Made by a program: the position numbers and the translations under genes
From: Sandaracinus amylolyticus
GTDB taxonomy: Bacteria; Myxococcota_A; Polyangia; Polyangiales; Sandaracinaceae
Direction of reading: 5' to 3'
Assembly: GCF_021631985.1 (NCBI RefSeq)
Contig: NZ_CP070225.1
Coordinates: 2,480,001 to 2,544,000 of the forward strand
DNA length: 64,000 nt
Notes under the pieces: model-generated
Seen by the model: only the letters and a program-made list of their open reading frames with translations
Database searches by the model: none
What the model was told of the DNA's origin: nothing
Shown: in pieces, positions 26,203 through 35,094 of the stretch
Layout of the letters: each line of letters begins with the position of its first letter
How positions within the stretch are numbered: the stretch's first letter is position 1

Positions 26203-28551
26203 TCACGGGCACCAGGGGCGCGCGAGGTACACGCCCGCCGGGTCGCTGAACGCGAGCCCGATGTCGCTCTCGCTCGCGGACCAGATGGGCCGCGCGTCGG
26301 GAAGCGAGTAGACGAAGCGCTGCGAGAGATCGTCCGCGCGCATCGCCACGATCGCGGGGCCCGGCGTGTCCGGCGTTCCGAACGGGAGCTGCGCGTACGC
26401 GACCCGCCCGTCGAACCGTAGGAACGCGAGCGGCGCGCCTCGGTCGAGCCGCGAGGTCGGCGGCGTCGTCCAGCTGGCACGGCTGAGCTCCACGAGCTCG
26501 TCGCCTCGGCGCTCGAGCGTGACGAGCACGACGTCGAGGATCGTGCTCGTCGTGCCCGAGGACGCAGGGCTCGGGTGCCATCCCATCACGGCGATCCGAT
26601 CACCGCGCACTGCGAGCGCCTGGATCCCGAAGTCGAGCTGCAGCGGGCCGACCACCTGCTCGCTCCCGCCCAGCTCGACCCAGTAGACGTCGGCGAGCTC
26701 GTCCGCCGGCGTCGTCGCGAACGCGAGCGCGCGATCGTCGTGCACCCGCGAGACCACGCCGACGAGCTCGCCCGACGGCACCTCGATCGCCTGCTCGAGC
26801 CCCGTGACGAGCGCACGGGGGTGGAGGAACTGCTCCCCGGTCCACCGCCGCACATGCAACCGCGTCGACGAGGTGTCGCGCTCGATCGCATACACGTTGC
26901 GGTACGTGGCATCGACGTGCAGAGGCTGGCCGTCGAGCGTGTGCGAAGCGTGGTCGGTCGGTCGCTCCTCGGCGTCGAACGAACGCCCGATCACGTCGAC
27001 CTGGGCCCACCACCCGACCGTCTCGACGGAGCCCGGGACACTTCCGCTCGCCCATCGCGCGCCGTACAGGCCGATCGGGCCCTCGGCGGGGACCTCGACG
27101 ATGACGCCGCCCGGCATCCCGTGGTGCTGGCCACCCGCGACGGCGCGCGGAGCCGCCGGATCGCTCGCGTCGAGCGCCACCGCAGCGGCGTCGTCGCGCA
27201 GGTGCAGTGTCGTGCCGGAGGCCCGCACCCATCCCGGCCAGAACCGCTCGACCTCGCCGATCTCTTCGAGGTACGGCGCGCTCGATCGAAGCCGGAACAA
27301 GCGTAGATCGTCCGACATCATGTCGTCGTGGCTCGCCCACGGAATCGCGGCGGGCAGAATCCGCTCCGGGCCGAGCACTTCCTCGGAGAGCGTGACGAGC
27401 GGGTCGGCTGCGCCGGGGCGGACCTCCAGCACCATGAACACACGCTCGGCCGGGCCGCGCACACGGTTCGCGACGACCTCCAGGCCGCGCCGCGTGTGCC
27501 GCGCCGCGATCACCGGGATCTCGAGATGGGCGACCTCGACGAGATCCGACTCGCGCAGCAGGTGGACCCCGCGGCTCGTCGCGAGCGTCACGTAACCGGC
27601 CCCGACGTGCACGGACTCCGAGGGGATCTCGAGCGTGCCGTCGGGCGCCATGACCTGCGTTCGGAAATGGTCCGCGACGAACGCCTGGTGTCGATCGCTC
27701 GACGCGGCGACCGCTTCGCACCCACCCGCGAGGAGCACTCTCCTGCGTTCGACCGGCGCGTCGCGATCGCTCGCGTCGATCACGTGCAGGTCGCTGGGAG
27801 CGCCGTAGAGATCCATCGAGCAGAGGAGCAGGCTCGTGTCGAGCGCCGCGGCATGGATCACGCGCCGCACGTCGTCGCCGAGCTCCAACGTTCCGCGTGC
27901 GACCAGCTCGTCTCCGCGGATCTCGAGCAGCCCGACGCGACGTCCTGAGGACGCGACGAGCTCGGCTCCCGAGTACGCGACGAGCCCGTCGCCGAGCCAC
28001 CAGTTCATCCCGACGGGCATCTCGAGCATCAGCTCGTCGAGGACCTCGAGGAGCCCGTCGACGACGTGCACCAGGACGACCCGAGTCCCCGACCCCGCGC
28101 GCTGGAAGAACAGCAGATGGTCGGGGCCGACTCCCAGCCCGGGCCCAGGAAACGGCGCCGATGCGGTCGAGCGCAACGCCGCGGCGCCCGTCGAGGGCTC
28201 ACCGCTGGTGCAGACCCCGGAGACGCATCGATCGCCGGCGGTGCAAGCGTCGCCGTCGTCGCAGAGCGTACCGTCGGGCGCGGGCGTCGAGACACAAGCG
28301 TCGCCCACCAGCGCGTCGCGCGTACATGGGTCGAGATCGTCGCACCTCGGATCGACCGGCACCCACGCGTCCGGCGGCACCCACGCGTCGGGCCCGGCGT
28401 CGTCGAAGTGGCCGGAGTCTTCGAAGTGGCCGGCGTCGTGCCGACCTGCGTCGAGCGCCCCCGCGTCGACCTGCTCGCGCGTGCCACCGCATCCGACGGA
28501 AGCGGCGACCAGCGTCAACGCGAGGGCTTCCCACCCGAGATGTGTGTGCAT
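26203..28551 (-). CDS. Large secreted lipoprotein with Cys-rich stalk and beta-propeller-like body
   Basis: The 782-residue product begins with a signal ending AASVGC (lipobox). A disordered Asp/Ala/Gly/His-rich segment follows (GRHDAGHFEDSGHFDDAG), then a Cys-rich motif DPCTRDALVGDACV and CDDGDACTAGDRCVSGVC, a pattern frequent in myxobacterial secreted proteins. The remaining 650 residues consist of repeated beta-strand-rich units with phrases such as LHVIDASDRDAPVERR, VALDASDPAAPRAVAGG and GVHLLRESDLVEVAHLEIP, resembling the beta-propeller DUF in which each blade tracks a value. A surface location is likely; function is unknown. Confidence 0.75.
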   Translation of the reverse strand: MHTHLGWEALALTLVAASVGCGGTREQVDAGALDAGRHDAGHFEDSGHFDDAGPDAWVPPDAWVPVDPRCDDLDPCTRDALVGDACVSTPAPDGTLCDDGDACTAGDRCVSGVCTSGEPSTGAAALRSTASAPFPGPGLGVGPDHLLFFQRAGSGTRVVLVHVVDGLLEVLDELMLEMPVGMNWWLGDGLVAYSGAELVASSGRRVGLLEIRGDELVARGTLELGDDVRRVIHAAALDTSLLLCSMDLYGAPSDLHVIDASDRDAPVERRRVLLAGGCEAVAASSDRHQAFVADHFRTQVMAPDGTLEIPSESVHVGAGYVTLATSRGVHLLRESDLVEVAHLEIPVIAARHTRRGLEVVANRVRGPAERVFMVLEVRPGAADPLVTLSEEVLGPERILPAAIPWASHDDMMSDDLRLFRLRSSAPYLEEIGEVERFWPGWVRASGTTLHLRDDAAAVALDASDPAAPRAVAGGQHHGMPGGVIVEVPAEGPIGLYGARWASGSVPGSVETVGWWAQVDVIGRSFDAEERPTDHASHTLDGQPLHVDATYRNVYAIERDTSSTRLHVRRWTGEQFLHPRALVTGLEQAIEVPSGELVGVVSRVHDDRALAFATTPADELADVYWVELGGSEQVVGPLQLDFGIQALAVRGDRIAVMGWHPSPASSGTTSTILDVVLVTLERRGDELVELSRASWTTPPTSRLDRGAPLAFLRFDGRVAYAQLPFGTPDTPGPAIVAMRADDLSQRFVYSLPDARPIWSASESDIGLAFSDPAGVYLARPWCP

Positions 28552-28587
28552 CGCGCTCTGGATGGCGCGACCACCGACGATCCGTCA

Positions 28588-28609
28588 AGCGCGCGCTGCT
28601 GCGCGCGCT
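28588..28609 (-). terminator. Hairpin downstream of the response regulator
   Basis: A perfect 9-bp inverted repeat AGCGCGCGC/GCGCGCGCT with a 4-nt loop (TGCT) lies 3 nt after the stop of the minus-strand receiver gene and before the next minus-strand start region. It is a likely terminator, without a clear U tract. Confidence 0.45.
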
Positions 28610-28612
28610 CGC

Positions 28613-29011
28613 TCAGGGATGGCCCTTCTTCTGCAGCACGCTCGCGACGCGCTTGTCGAGCTCGTCGAAGTCGAACGGCTTGTCGAGGTGATCGTCGGCC
28701 CCGTAGAGCGGCGACGTCATCTCGTTGAGGCGCTCACCGATGCCGGTGAGCATGATGACGCCGGTGCCCTCGAGCGACGCGTCCTCGCGGATCGCGCGGC
28801 ACACTTCCCAGCCGCTCATGCCCGGCATCATCACGTCGAGCACGACGAGATCGGGCTTCTCGCGACGCGCGACCTTCAGCGCCTCCTCGCCATCCGACGC
28901 CTCGAGGATGGTCGCGTCCATGCGACGCAGATGTCGCGTCACGAGCGCGAGGATCTCGATGTCGTCGTCGGCGACCAGGATGGTCGGCTTCTGCCTGCTC
29001 TTGTCGGCCAT
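28613..29011 (-). CDS. Single-domain response regulator (CheY-like)
   Basis: ATG 29011 gives 132 residues, a stand-alone receiver. The acidic pocket is DDD at residues 15-17, the phospho-acceptor is D59 in LVVLDVMMPGMSGWEV, the switch Thr is in VIMLTGIGERL, and the conserved Lys is in DHLDKPFDFDELD. All key residues are present, so it should be phosphorylated by a histidine kinase, and none is adjacent. No DNA-binding or enzymatic output domain is fused, so it probably acts by protein contact. The gene is divergent from a cytochrome c lipoprotein 166 bp away. Confidence 0.88.
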   Translation of the reverse strand: MADKSRQKPTILVADDDIEILALVTRHLRRMDATILEASDGEEALKVARREKPDLVVLDVMMPGMSGWEVCRAIREDASLEGTGVIMLTGIGERLNEMTSPLYGADDHLDKPFDFDELDKRVASVLQKKGHP

Positions 29012-29177
29012 CGGGGAGCGAAACCTCCGAGCGGCCCGCATCCTCTGCGGGCACGGCTCGCCTGTCAATGGCTTCGCGAGGCGCCTGCCTTCGGGAACTT
29101 TCGCGTGAAGCTACCCACGCTTGACCGACCTCGTTCCCGCAGAGCACGCTCCGACGCACACCCGGAGGAACCCCCGA

Positions 29178-30176
29178 ATGAGGATTCGCCTCGCGCTCGC
29201 ATCGCTCCTCGCGCTGTCCATCGGCACCGGCTGCTCGCCGACCGTCGGTGACGCCTGTGACGACGCGCTGGCGCGGACTCCTTACTACGACCGGAATGGT
29301 TCCCCGCTCTACCCGGGGCAGGCCTACATCGTCGAGCAGTGCGCGAGCTGCCACGGCGAGGACGCCGCCCTCGGCGCCCCGGAAGGCCTGAATTTCCCGG
29401 TCGGTCTCGTGAGCGGCACGGGTGAGCAGGCGATTTCGGGCGGTCGGCGGCTCCTGTGGGCCCAGGCGAACGTCCACCGCCAGCGCGACCTCATCTACTC
29501 GCAGGTCGTCAACGGTGCGATGCCACCCCGCGGGTTCGTGCCGGCGGGTGAGTCGGCCTACCGCGACGCCGAGGACAACGTGCTGCCCAGCCTGCGCACC
29601 GCCGAGGGCCAGGAAGCGCTCCGGAACTGGCTCGCCTGCGGGTCGCCGGTGATCGAGCGGACCACCCCGCTCGCGCAGCCCTGCACGGCGCCCGGCGATT
29701 GTCCGGTCACGAACTTCTGCGTGCTCGAGGATCCCGATCCCACCGACGAGATCGATCCCCGGAACCAGTGCCTGAACGTCGGCGACATCGTCCCGGCGGC
29801 GGGCGGCGGGATCGACTGCGAGGGTGAGCCGCAGGCGACGTGGTCGTGGATCTACACCTGCCTCTTCGCGGCGGATCAGACGTGCACCAGCGCGGCGTGT
29901 CACGGCGGCGGCGCGATGGGCGGCGGGCTCGCGATGCCCGATGCCGCGACCGGCCACGCGAACCTGGTCGGCGTCGACTCGGAGCCCGCGGGCGACTGCA
30001 TGGGCCGCGTGCGCGTCGTCGCGGGCGATCCCGACGCGTCGCTGCTGATCCACAAGATCGAGATGGGGAACCCGATGTCGTGCGAGACGCCGATGCCGAT
30101 CGGCCCGCCGCCGCTCTCGGAGGAAGAGGTCGCGATCATCCGCCAGTGGATCACCGACGGCGCGATGAACAACTGA
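29178..30176 (+). CDS. c-type cytochrome lipoprotein with two heme motifs
   Basis: ATG 29178 is preceded by GGAGG (29164-29168). The 332-residue product begins MRIRLALASLLALSIGTGC, a lipoprotein signal. The first heme motif is classical, IVEQCASCHGEDAALG (CxxCH), with Met ligands possible in NGAMPPRGF. A second motif, TCTSAACHGGGAMGG, has four residues between the cysteines (CX4CH) and a later methionine, MSCETPMPIG. It would carry electrons on the outer face of a membrane. No oxidase or dehydrogenase partner is adjacent. It is monocistronic, with a strong terminator at 30202-30231. Confidence 0.83.
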   Translation: MRIRLALASLLALSIGTGCSPTVGDACDDALARTPYYDRNGSPLYPGQAYIVEQCASCHGEDAALGAPEGLNFPVGLVSGTGEQAISGGRRLLWAQANVHRQRDLIYSQVVNGAMPPRGFVPAGESAYRDAEDNVLPSLRTAEGQEALRNWLACGSPVIERTTPLAQPCTAPGDCPVTNFCVLEDPDPTDEIDPRNQCLNVGDIVPAAGGGIDCEGEPQATWSWIYTCLFAADQTCTSAACHGGGAMGGGLAMPDAATGHANLVGVDSEPAGDCMGRVRVVAGDPDASLLIHKIEMGNPMSCETPMPIGPPPLSEEEVAIIRQWITDGAMNN

Positions 30177-30201
30177 GCGCGCCCGGCGCGTGATCACGAC
30201 G

Positions 30202-30231
30202 GCGGCCGGTGTCCTTCGGGGCACCGGCCGC
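30202..30231 (+). terminator. Stable hairpin with UUCG tetraloop after the cytochrome gene
   Basis: GCGGCCGGTG (30202-30211) pairs with CACCGGCCGC (30222-30231). The loop itself closes as TCC-TTCG-GGG, so the stem reaches 13 bp (one T-G pair) capped by a C(UUCG)G tetraloop, an exceptionally stable RNA cap. It lies 25 nt after the stop. The U tract is weak (CTCGCGTTCC). Confidence 0.65.
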
Positions 30232-30320
30232 TCGCGTTCCGTCGGCTGGACGCGCCGCGTCATCCGAGGGACAACCGCGATTCTTCGCGGCGGTGGTCCG
30301 CGAACGAGCAAACGAATTCG

Positions 30321-32210
30321 ATGGCTGGCGAACGCGATCTCCTCACTGCTCTCTCGCAGCGTCCCGTGGTGTTCGACGGGGCGATGGGCACGCAGATCTA
30401 CGAGCGCGGCGTGCTCTACACGCAGAACTTCGACCAGCTCTGCGTGACGCGCGCGGATCTCGTGAAGTCGGTGCACGCGGGCTATCTCGCGGCCGGTGCG
30501 GAGGTCCTCCAGACCAACACGTTCGGCGCCAATCGCTATCGCCTCGCGCTGCACAACCTCGAGGGACAGCTCGAGGCGATCAACCGCGCCGGCGTCCGCA
30601 TCGCGCGCGAGGTCGCGGGCGATCAGGCGTGGGTCGCGGGCTCGATCGGGCCGAGCGGGAAGATCCTCAAGAGCGTGCGCGCCGGTGAGCTCGACGAGCT
30701 GCGCGAGGCGTTCCGCGATCAGGCCGCGGTGCTGCTCGACGAGGGCGTCGACGCGCTGATCCTCGAGACGTTCCGCCAGCCCGAGGAGGTGCGTCTCGCG
30801 ATCGAGGGCGCGAAGCTCGCGCTCGACGCGACCGCCGAGGACAAGCGCTGCCCGATCATCGCGAGCGTGTCGTTCGACTCGTTCGGCACGATGGCCGACG
30901 GCACCGGCCCCGAGGAGATGGCGCAGCGGCTGGTCGCGTGGGGCGCCGACGTGATCGGCGTGAACTGCGCCGACGGCCCTGCGGGCGTCTACGAGACCGC
31001 GACCAAGATGCTCGGCGCGGGCCGGCCGATCGTCGCGCAGCCCAACGCCGGCCTTCCGCGCCGCGTCGAGGGGCGCTTCGCGTACATGGCGACGCCCGAC
31101 TACTTCCTCGTGTTCGCGCGCCGGATGCTCAAGGCGGGCGTGCGCGGCATCGGCGGTTGTTGCGGCACCACGCCCGAGCACGTGCGGCAGATGGCGGCCG
31201 CGGCGCGCATGGTCGGCGCGACGGGCGAGGTCGGCGGGCCCGAGATCGTCTCGCTCGCGGGCGCGCACGAGCTGCGCGAGGCGACGCCCCAGGTCGCGCC
31301 CGGCGTGACGCGGATCTCGCTCGCCGAGAAGGGCCCGCTCGGCGCGAAGATCGGCAAGAAGTTCGTGGTGTCGGTCGAGGTGAACCCGCCCGCGGGGCTC
31401 TCGCCGCAGAAGGCGCTCGATGCGGCTCGCATGCTGCGCGACGGGGGCGTCGACGTGATCAACGTCGCCGACGGCGCGCGCGCGACGGCGCGCATGGGCA
31501 ACTTCGCGCTCTGTCACCGCATCCAGGACGAGCTCGGGATGCCGGCGATCATGCACGTGACGACGCGCGACCGGAACCTGCTCGGGCTCGTCGCGCACCT
31601 GCTCGGCTGTCACGAGCTCGGCCTCACGAACCTCGTCGTGATCACCGGCGATCCCCCGAAGATGGGCGATTTTCCCGATGCGACGCCGGTCTACGACGTG
31701 GACTCGGTCGGCCTGCTGCGGCTGATCGACGGCATGAACCGCGGGTTCGATCCCGGCGGCAAGCCGCTCGGGGGCGCGACGCGATTCCTGCTCGCGACCG
31801 GCGCCGAGCCGGCGGCGAAGGACTACCAGCGCGAGCTCGATCGCCTGAAGAAGAAGCGCGAGGCGGGCGCCGAGATCGTGATGACGCAGCCGGTCTACGA
31901 TCCGGACGTGCTCGATCGCTTCCTGAACGACGTCGCGTCGCTCGAGATGCCGGTGCTCGTCGGGCTGCTGCCGCTCGCGAGCTATCGGAACGCGGAATTC
32001 CTGCACAACGAGGTGCCGGGGATGAGCGTGCCGCACGAGATCCGCGAGCGGATGCGCAAGGCGGGCGCGGGCGAGGAAGCGCGTCGCGAGGGCGTCGCGA
32101 TCGCGCGCGAGATGCTGCTCGCCGTGAAGTCGCGCGTGGCCGGCGCGTACATCATGCCGCCGCTCGGGCGCTACGAGCTCGCGCTGCGCGTGATCGACGG
32201 CGTGGTGTGA
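30321..32210 (+). CDS. Fused homocysteine S-methyltransferase / 5,10-methylenetetrahydrofolate reductase
   Basis: The 629-residue protein combines two steps of methionine synthesis. The N-terminal half (about 1-295) is a homocysteine methyltransferase barrel: VVFDGAMGTQIYERG, QTNTFGANRYRL, and zinc ligands in GVNCADGP and GGCCGTTPEHVRQM. The C-terminal half (about 340-625) is a MetF-type flavoprotein: VSVEVNPPAGLSPQ, HVTTRDRN, LVVITGDPPKMGDF and IVMTQPVYDPDVLDRF. MetF reduces methylene-THF to methyl-THF. The two-domain arrangement is known (YitJ-like). The methyl donor used by the first half is not fixed by sequence. Confidence 0.93.
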   Translation: MAGERDLLTALSQRPVVFDGAMGTQIYERGVLYTQNFDQLCVTRADLVKSVHAGYLAAGAEVLQTNTFGANRYRLALHNLEGQLEAINRAGVRIAREVAGDQAWVAGSIGPSGKILKSVRAGELDELREAFRDQAAVLLDEGVDALILETFRQPEEVRLAIEGAKLALDATAEDKRCPIIASVSFDSFGTMADGTGPEEMAQRLVAWGADVIGVNCADGPAGVYETATKMLGAGRPIVAQPNAGLPRRVEGRFAYMATPDYFLVFARRMLKAGVRGIGGCCGTTPEHVRQMAAAARMVGATGEVGGPEIVSLAGAHELREATPQVAPGVTRISLAEKGPLGAKIGKKFVVSVEVNPPAGLSPQKALDAARMLRDGGVDVINVADGARATARMGNFALCHRIQDELGMPAIMHVTTRDRNLLGLVAHLLGCHELGLTNLVVITGDPPKMGDFPDATPVYDVDSVGLLRLIDGMNRGFDPGGKPLGGATRFLLATGAEPAAKDYQRELDRLKKKREAGAEIVMTQPVYDPDVLDRFLNDVASLEMPVLVGLLPLASYRNAEFLHNEVPGMSVPHEIRERMRKAGAGEEARREGVAIAREMLLAVKSRVAGAYIMPPLGRYELALRVIDGVV

Positions 32211-32253
32211 TCGAGGTGGCGGGCGCGGGGCTCCGGCCTCATGCGTCCGCTCG

Positions 32254-33042
32254 ATGAGCGAGCTCCACGTCTCGACGGTCGGCGACGGTGATCCCGTCGT
32301 CCTGCTCCACAGCGGCGGGATGTCGTCGCGTCAGTGGCGGAAGGTCTCGGAGCGCCTCGCGCCTTCGTACCGCGTGATCGCGCCGGATTTCCTGGGGTCG
32401 GGCGAGAGCCCGCCGCACCACGAGCCCTTCGATCACGTGCAGGACGTCGAGGCGGTCGAGCGCGTGATCGATCGCGCCGGTGCGCCGGTGCACCTCGTGG
32501 GGCACTCGTACGGCGGGCTCGTCGCGCTCACGATCGCGCGGCGTCGCCCGGGCACGATCCTCTCGCTCGCGGTCTACGATCCGGTCGCGTTCGAGCTGGT
32601 GCGCGAGGCGAACGACGCGGAGGCGCTCGCCGATCTCGATCGGGCGGCGCGCGATCCGATCTTCACCGACGACGCGCGCGGCGGCAGCGCGGAGTGGTAC
32701 CGCGCGTTCGTCGAGTTCTGGAACGGGAAGGGCGCGTGGGACGCGCTGCCCGAGGAGCGACGCGCGTCGTTCCTGCGCGTGGGCGCGAAGGTGTACCTCG
32801 AGGTGCGATCACTGATGCGCGACGCGACGCGCGCGGACGCGTACCGCGCGATCAGCGCGCCCACGCTGCTGATGCACGGTCAGCGATCGCCGATCGTCGC
32901 GCATCGCATCGTCGCGATCCTCGGGCGCACGATCGCGCGTGCCTCGGTGCGTGCGATCGAGGGCGCCGGGCACATGGGGCCGATCACGCACGGCGACGTG
33001 GTGGAGCGCGCGATCGCGGAGCATCTGTCGGGGGCGACGTGA
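32254..33042 (+). CDS. Alpha/beta hydrolase
   Basis: The 262-residue protein has the alpha/beta hydrolase core: oxyanion-region VVLLHSGGMSSRQW, VIAPDFLGSGESPPH, the nucleophile elbow HLVGHSYGGLVAL (Ser in GHSYG), an acid in the loop after LLMHGQRSP, and His in IEGAGHMGPITHG. A lid of about 90 residues lies between strands 6 and 7. Substrate is unknown. Its stop overlaps the start of a second hydrolase (GTGA), and a third overlapping gene follows, so the three form an operon. Confidence 0.85.
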   Translation: MSELHVSTVGDGDPVVLLHSGGMSSRQWRKVSERLAPSYRVIAPDFLGSGESPPHHEPFDHVQDVEAVERVIDRAGAPVHLVGHSYGGLVALTIARRRPGTILSLAVYDPVAFELVREANDAEALADLDRAARDPIFTDDARGGSAEWYRAFVEFWNGKGAWDALPEERRASFLRVGAKVYLEVRSLMRDATRADAYRAISAPTLLMHGQRSPIVAHRIVAILGRTIARASVRAIEGAGHMGPITHGDVVERAIAEHLSGAT

Positions 33043-34046
33043 GGCGCGCGATCGTCGCGCTGACGGTGTTGCTCGCGTCGTGTGCAGGGGCCCCGTCGGT
33101 GCAGCCGAGCCCGCGCGGTCTCGACGCGCAGCTCACGACGTTCCCCTATCCGCACGAGGTGCGGATGCATCCGATCGTGATGCAGGGGCATGCGCTCGAG
33201 ATGGCGTACATGGACGTCGCGCCCTCGGGGCCGGCGCGCGGAACGGTCGTGCTCCTGCACGGGAAGAACTTCTCGGGCGCGTACTGGGCGCGCACCATCG
33301 ATGCGCTCGTCGCGCTCGGCTTCCGCGTGATCGCGCCGGATCAGATCGGGTTCGGTCGATCGAGCAAGCCGATCGACGTGCAGTACTCGCTGCACACGAT
33401 GGCGCGTCACACCCTCGATCTGCTCGACGCGCGCGGCGTGCAGGGCGTCGCGGTGGTCGGGCACTCGATGGGCGGGATGCTCGCGACGCGGATCGCGCTG
33501 GTCGCGCCCGATCGCGTCGAGCGGCTCGCGCTGGTGAGCCCGATCGGGCTCGAGGACTGGCAGCGCGTCGCGCCCTACGCGACCGTCGACGCGCTCTACC
33601 AACAAGAGCGACGGCGCACGCCCGACGACGTGCGCGGCTACATGCGCGACGCGTACTTCGCGGGCCGGTGGGACCCCTCGTACGAGGCGCTCGTCGCGAT
33701 CCAGGTGGGCTGGCTCGAGGGGCCCGACGCCAACGTGATCGCGCGCGTCTCCGCGCTCACCAGCGACATGATCTTCACGCAGCCGGTGGTGCACGAATTC
33801 GGCGATCTGCGCGTGCCGACGTTGCTCGTGATCGGACAGCGCGATCGCACCGCGCTCGGTCGGGATCGTGCGAGCGCCGAGGTCGCGGCGACGCTCGGCG
33901 ACCATCCCGCGCTCGGTCGTCGCGCGGCCGAGGCCATCCCCGGCGCGCGTCTGGTCGAGCTCGACGACGTCGGGCACGTGCCGCACTTCGAGGCGTTCGA
34001 TCGGTTCTTCGAGCCGCTCTCGTCGTTCCTGACGGACGAGCGATGA
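33039..34046 (+). CDS. Lipoprotein alpha/beta hydrolase
   Basis: GTG 33039 overlaps the previous stop (GTGA). The 335-residue product begins MRRAIVALTVLLASC, a lipoprotein signal with the lipid Cys at residue 15, so unlike its neighbour it should be an envelope enzyme. Core motifs: VVLLHGKNFSGAYWAR, VIAPDQIGFGRSSKP, GVAVVGHSMGGMLATR (nucleophile Ser), LLVIGQRDRTALGRDR (acid), VELDDVGHVPHFE (His). The Ser-Asp-His set is complete. Activity may be toward esters or lactones. The next gene starts within its stop codon. Confidence 0.88.
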   Translation: MRRAIVALTVLLASCAGAPSVQPSPRGLDAQLTTFPYPHEVRMHPIVMQGHALEMAYMDVAPSGPARGTVVLLHGKNFSGAYWARTIDALVALGFRVIAPDQIGFGRSSKPIDVQYSLHTMARHTLDLLDARGVQGVAVVGHSMGGMLATRIALVAPDRVERLALVSPIGLEDWQRVAPYATVDALYQQERRRTPDDVRGYMRDAYFAGRWDPSYEALVAIQVGWLEGPDANVIARVSALTSDMIFTQPVVHEFGDLRVPTLLVIGQRDRTALGRDRASAEVAATLGDHPALGRRAAEAIPGARLVELDDVGHVPHFEAFDRFFEPLSSFLTDER

Positions 34047-35076
34047 AGCGCGTCGTGATCGATCGGCCGGGCGGCTACGAGCGGCTGCGCGTGGAGGAGG
34101 CGCGCGACCCCGAGCCCGCTCTCGACGAGGTGCGCGTGCGGGTGCGCGCGAGCGGCGTGAACTACGCGGACTGCGTGATCCGCATGGGGCTCTACGAGTC
34201 CGCGAAGCACTACGTCGGGTATCCGATCACGCCGGGCTTCGAGGTCGCGGGCACGGTCGACGCGGTGGGCGCGCTCGCGCGCGACGTCGCGATCGGGACC
34301 GAGGTGATCGCGGTCACGCGCTTCGGCGGGTACGCGTCGCACGTCGTCGTGCCGCGCGCGCAGATCTTCGCGAAGCCGCGCGCGCTCTCGTTCGACGAGG
34401 CGGCGAGCATTCCTGCCAATTTCCTGACAGCGCACTGGGCGCTGCTCGGGCTCGCGAAGGTGCGCGCGGGCGAGACGATCCTCGTGCACTCGGCGGCGGG
34501 TGGCGTCGGCGGCGCGCTCGCGCAGCTCGGTCGTCGCGCGGGGGCGCGCGTGATCGGCGTCGTCGGTCGTCGCGAGAAGATCGACGTCGCGCGCGGGCTC
34601 GGGTGCGACGTGGTGATCGACGCGTCGAGCGAGGACTGGGTCGCGCGGGCGCGGGTGCTCTCGCCGCGCGGATACGAGATCGTGCTCGATGCGAACGGCG
34701 CGTCGACGCTGCGCGCGAGCTTCGAGCTCCTCGGCACGCCGGGGCGGCTCGTGATCTACGGCTTCCACTCGATGCTGCCGCGGGGGCGGGGGCGTCCTTC
34801 GCTGACGCAGCTCGCGCGGACCTGGCTCGCGACCCCGCGCTTCGATCCCCTCGCGATGACCGGCACGACCGCAGCGTGCTCGCGCTCAACCTCAGCTATT
34901 TGTTCGAGGAGCGCGCGATCCTCCACGAGGGCATGCGCGATCTGCTCGATGCCTTCGCGCGCGGGGAGCTCGTCGCGCCGCCGATCACGCGCTTCGCGCT
35001 CGACGACGTGGCGGACGCGCATCGCGCGATCGAGACGGGGACGACCGTCGGCAAGCTCGTGCTCGTGCCGTCGTGA
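34043..35076 (+). pseudogene. Zinc-free quinone/medium-chain oxidoreductase, broken by a one-base frameshift
   Basis: ATG 34043 overlaps the preceding stop (ATGA). The reading frame gives a medium-chain dehydrogenase of the quinone oxidoreductase type: RVRASGVNYADCVIRMGLY, VGYPITPGFEVAGTVDAVG, ILVHSAAGGVGGALAQLGRRAG (NADPH loop) and GTPGRLVIYGFHSMLP. Near 34863 the sense continues in the next frame as RSVLALNLSYLFEERAILHE and ends TTVGKLVLVPS at 35076. Homologues read MTG-x-(D/N)RSVL here, so one base appears to be missing near 34860-34866. Without it the frame runs past the gene to 35404. It may be a true mutation or a sequencing error; the codon pattern downstream is still intact. Confidence 0.75.
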
Positions 35077-35094
35077 GCGCGGTACGCTCGTGAC

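Noticed and set aside
27728-27745. A further copy of the repeat tail (GAGGAGCACTCTCCTG)
   Set aside because: Only the short tail resembles the repeat. The flanks and stems are missing and it lies inside a coding region.
28734-32036. A 1,100-residue minus-strand open frame
   Set aside because: It is antisense to the cytochrome and the methionine-synthesis fusion gene. It is Arg/His/Asp-rich without any domain, as expected from a GC-rich shadow frame.
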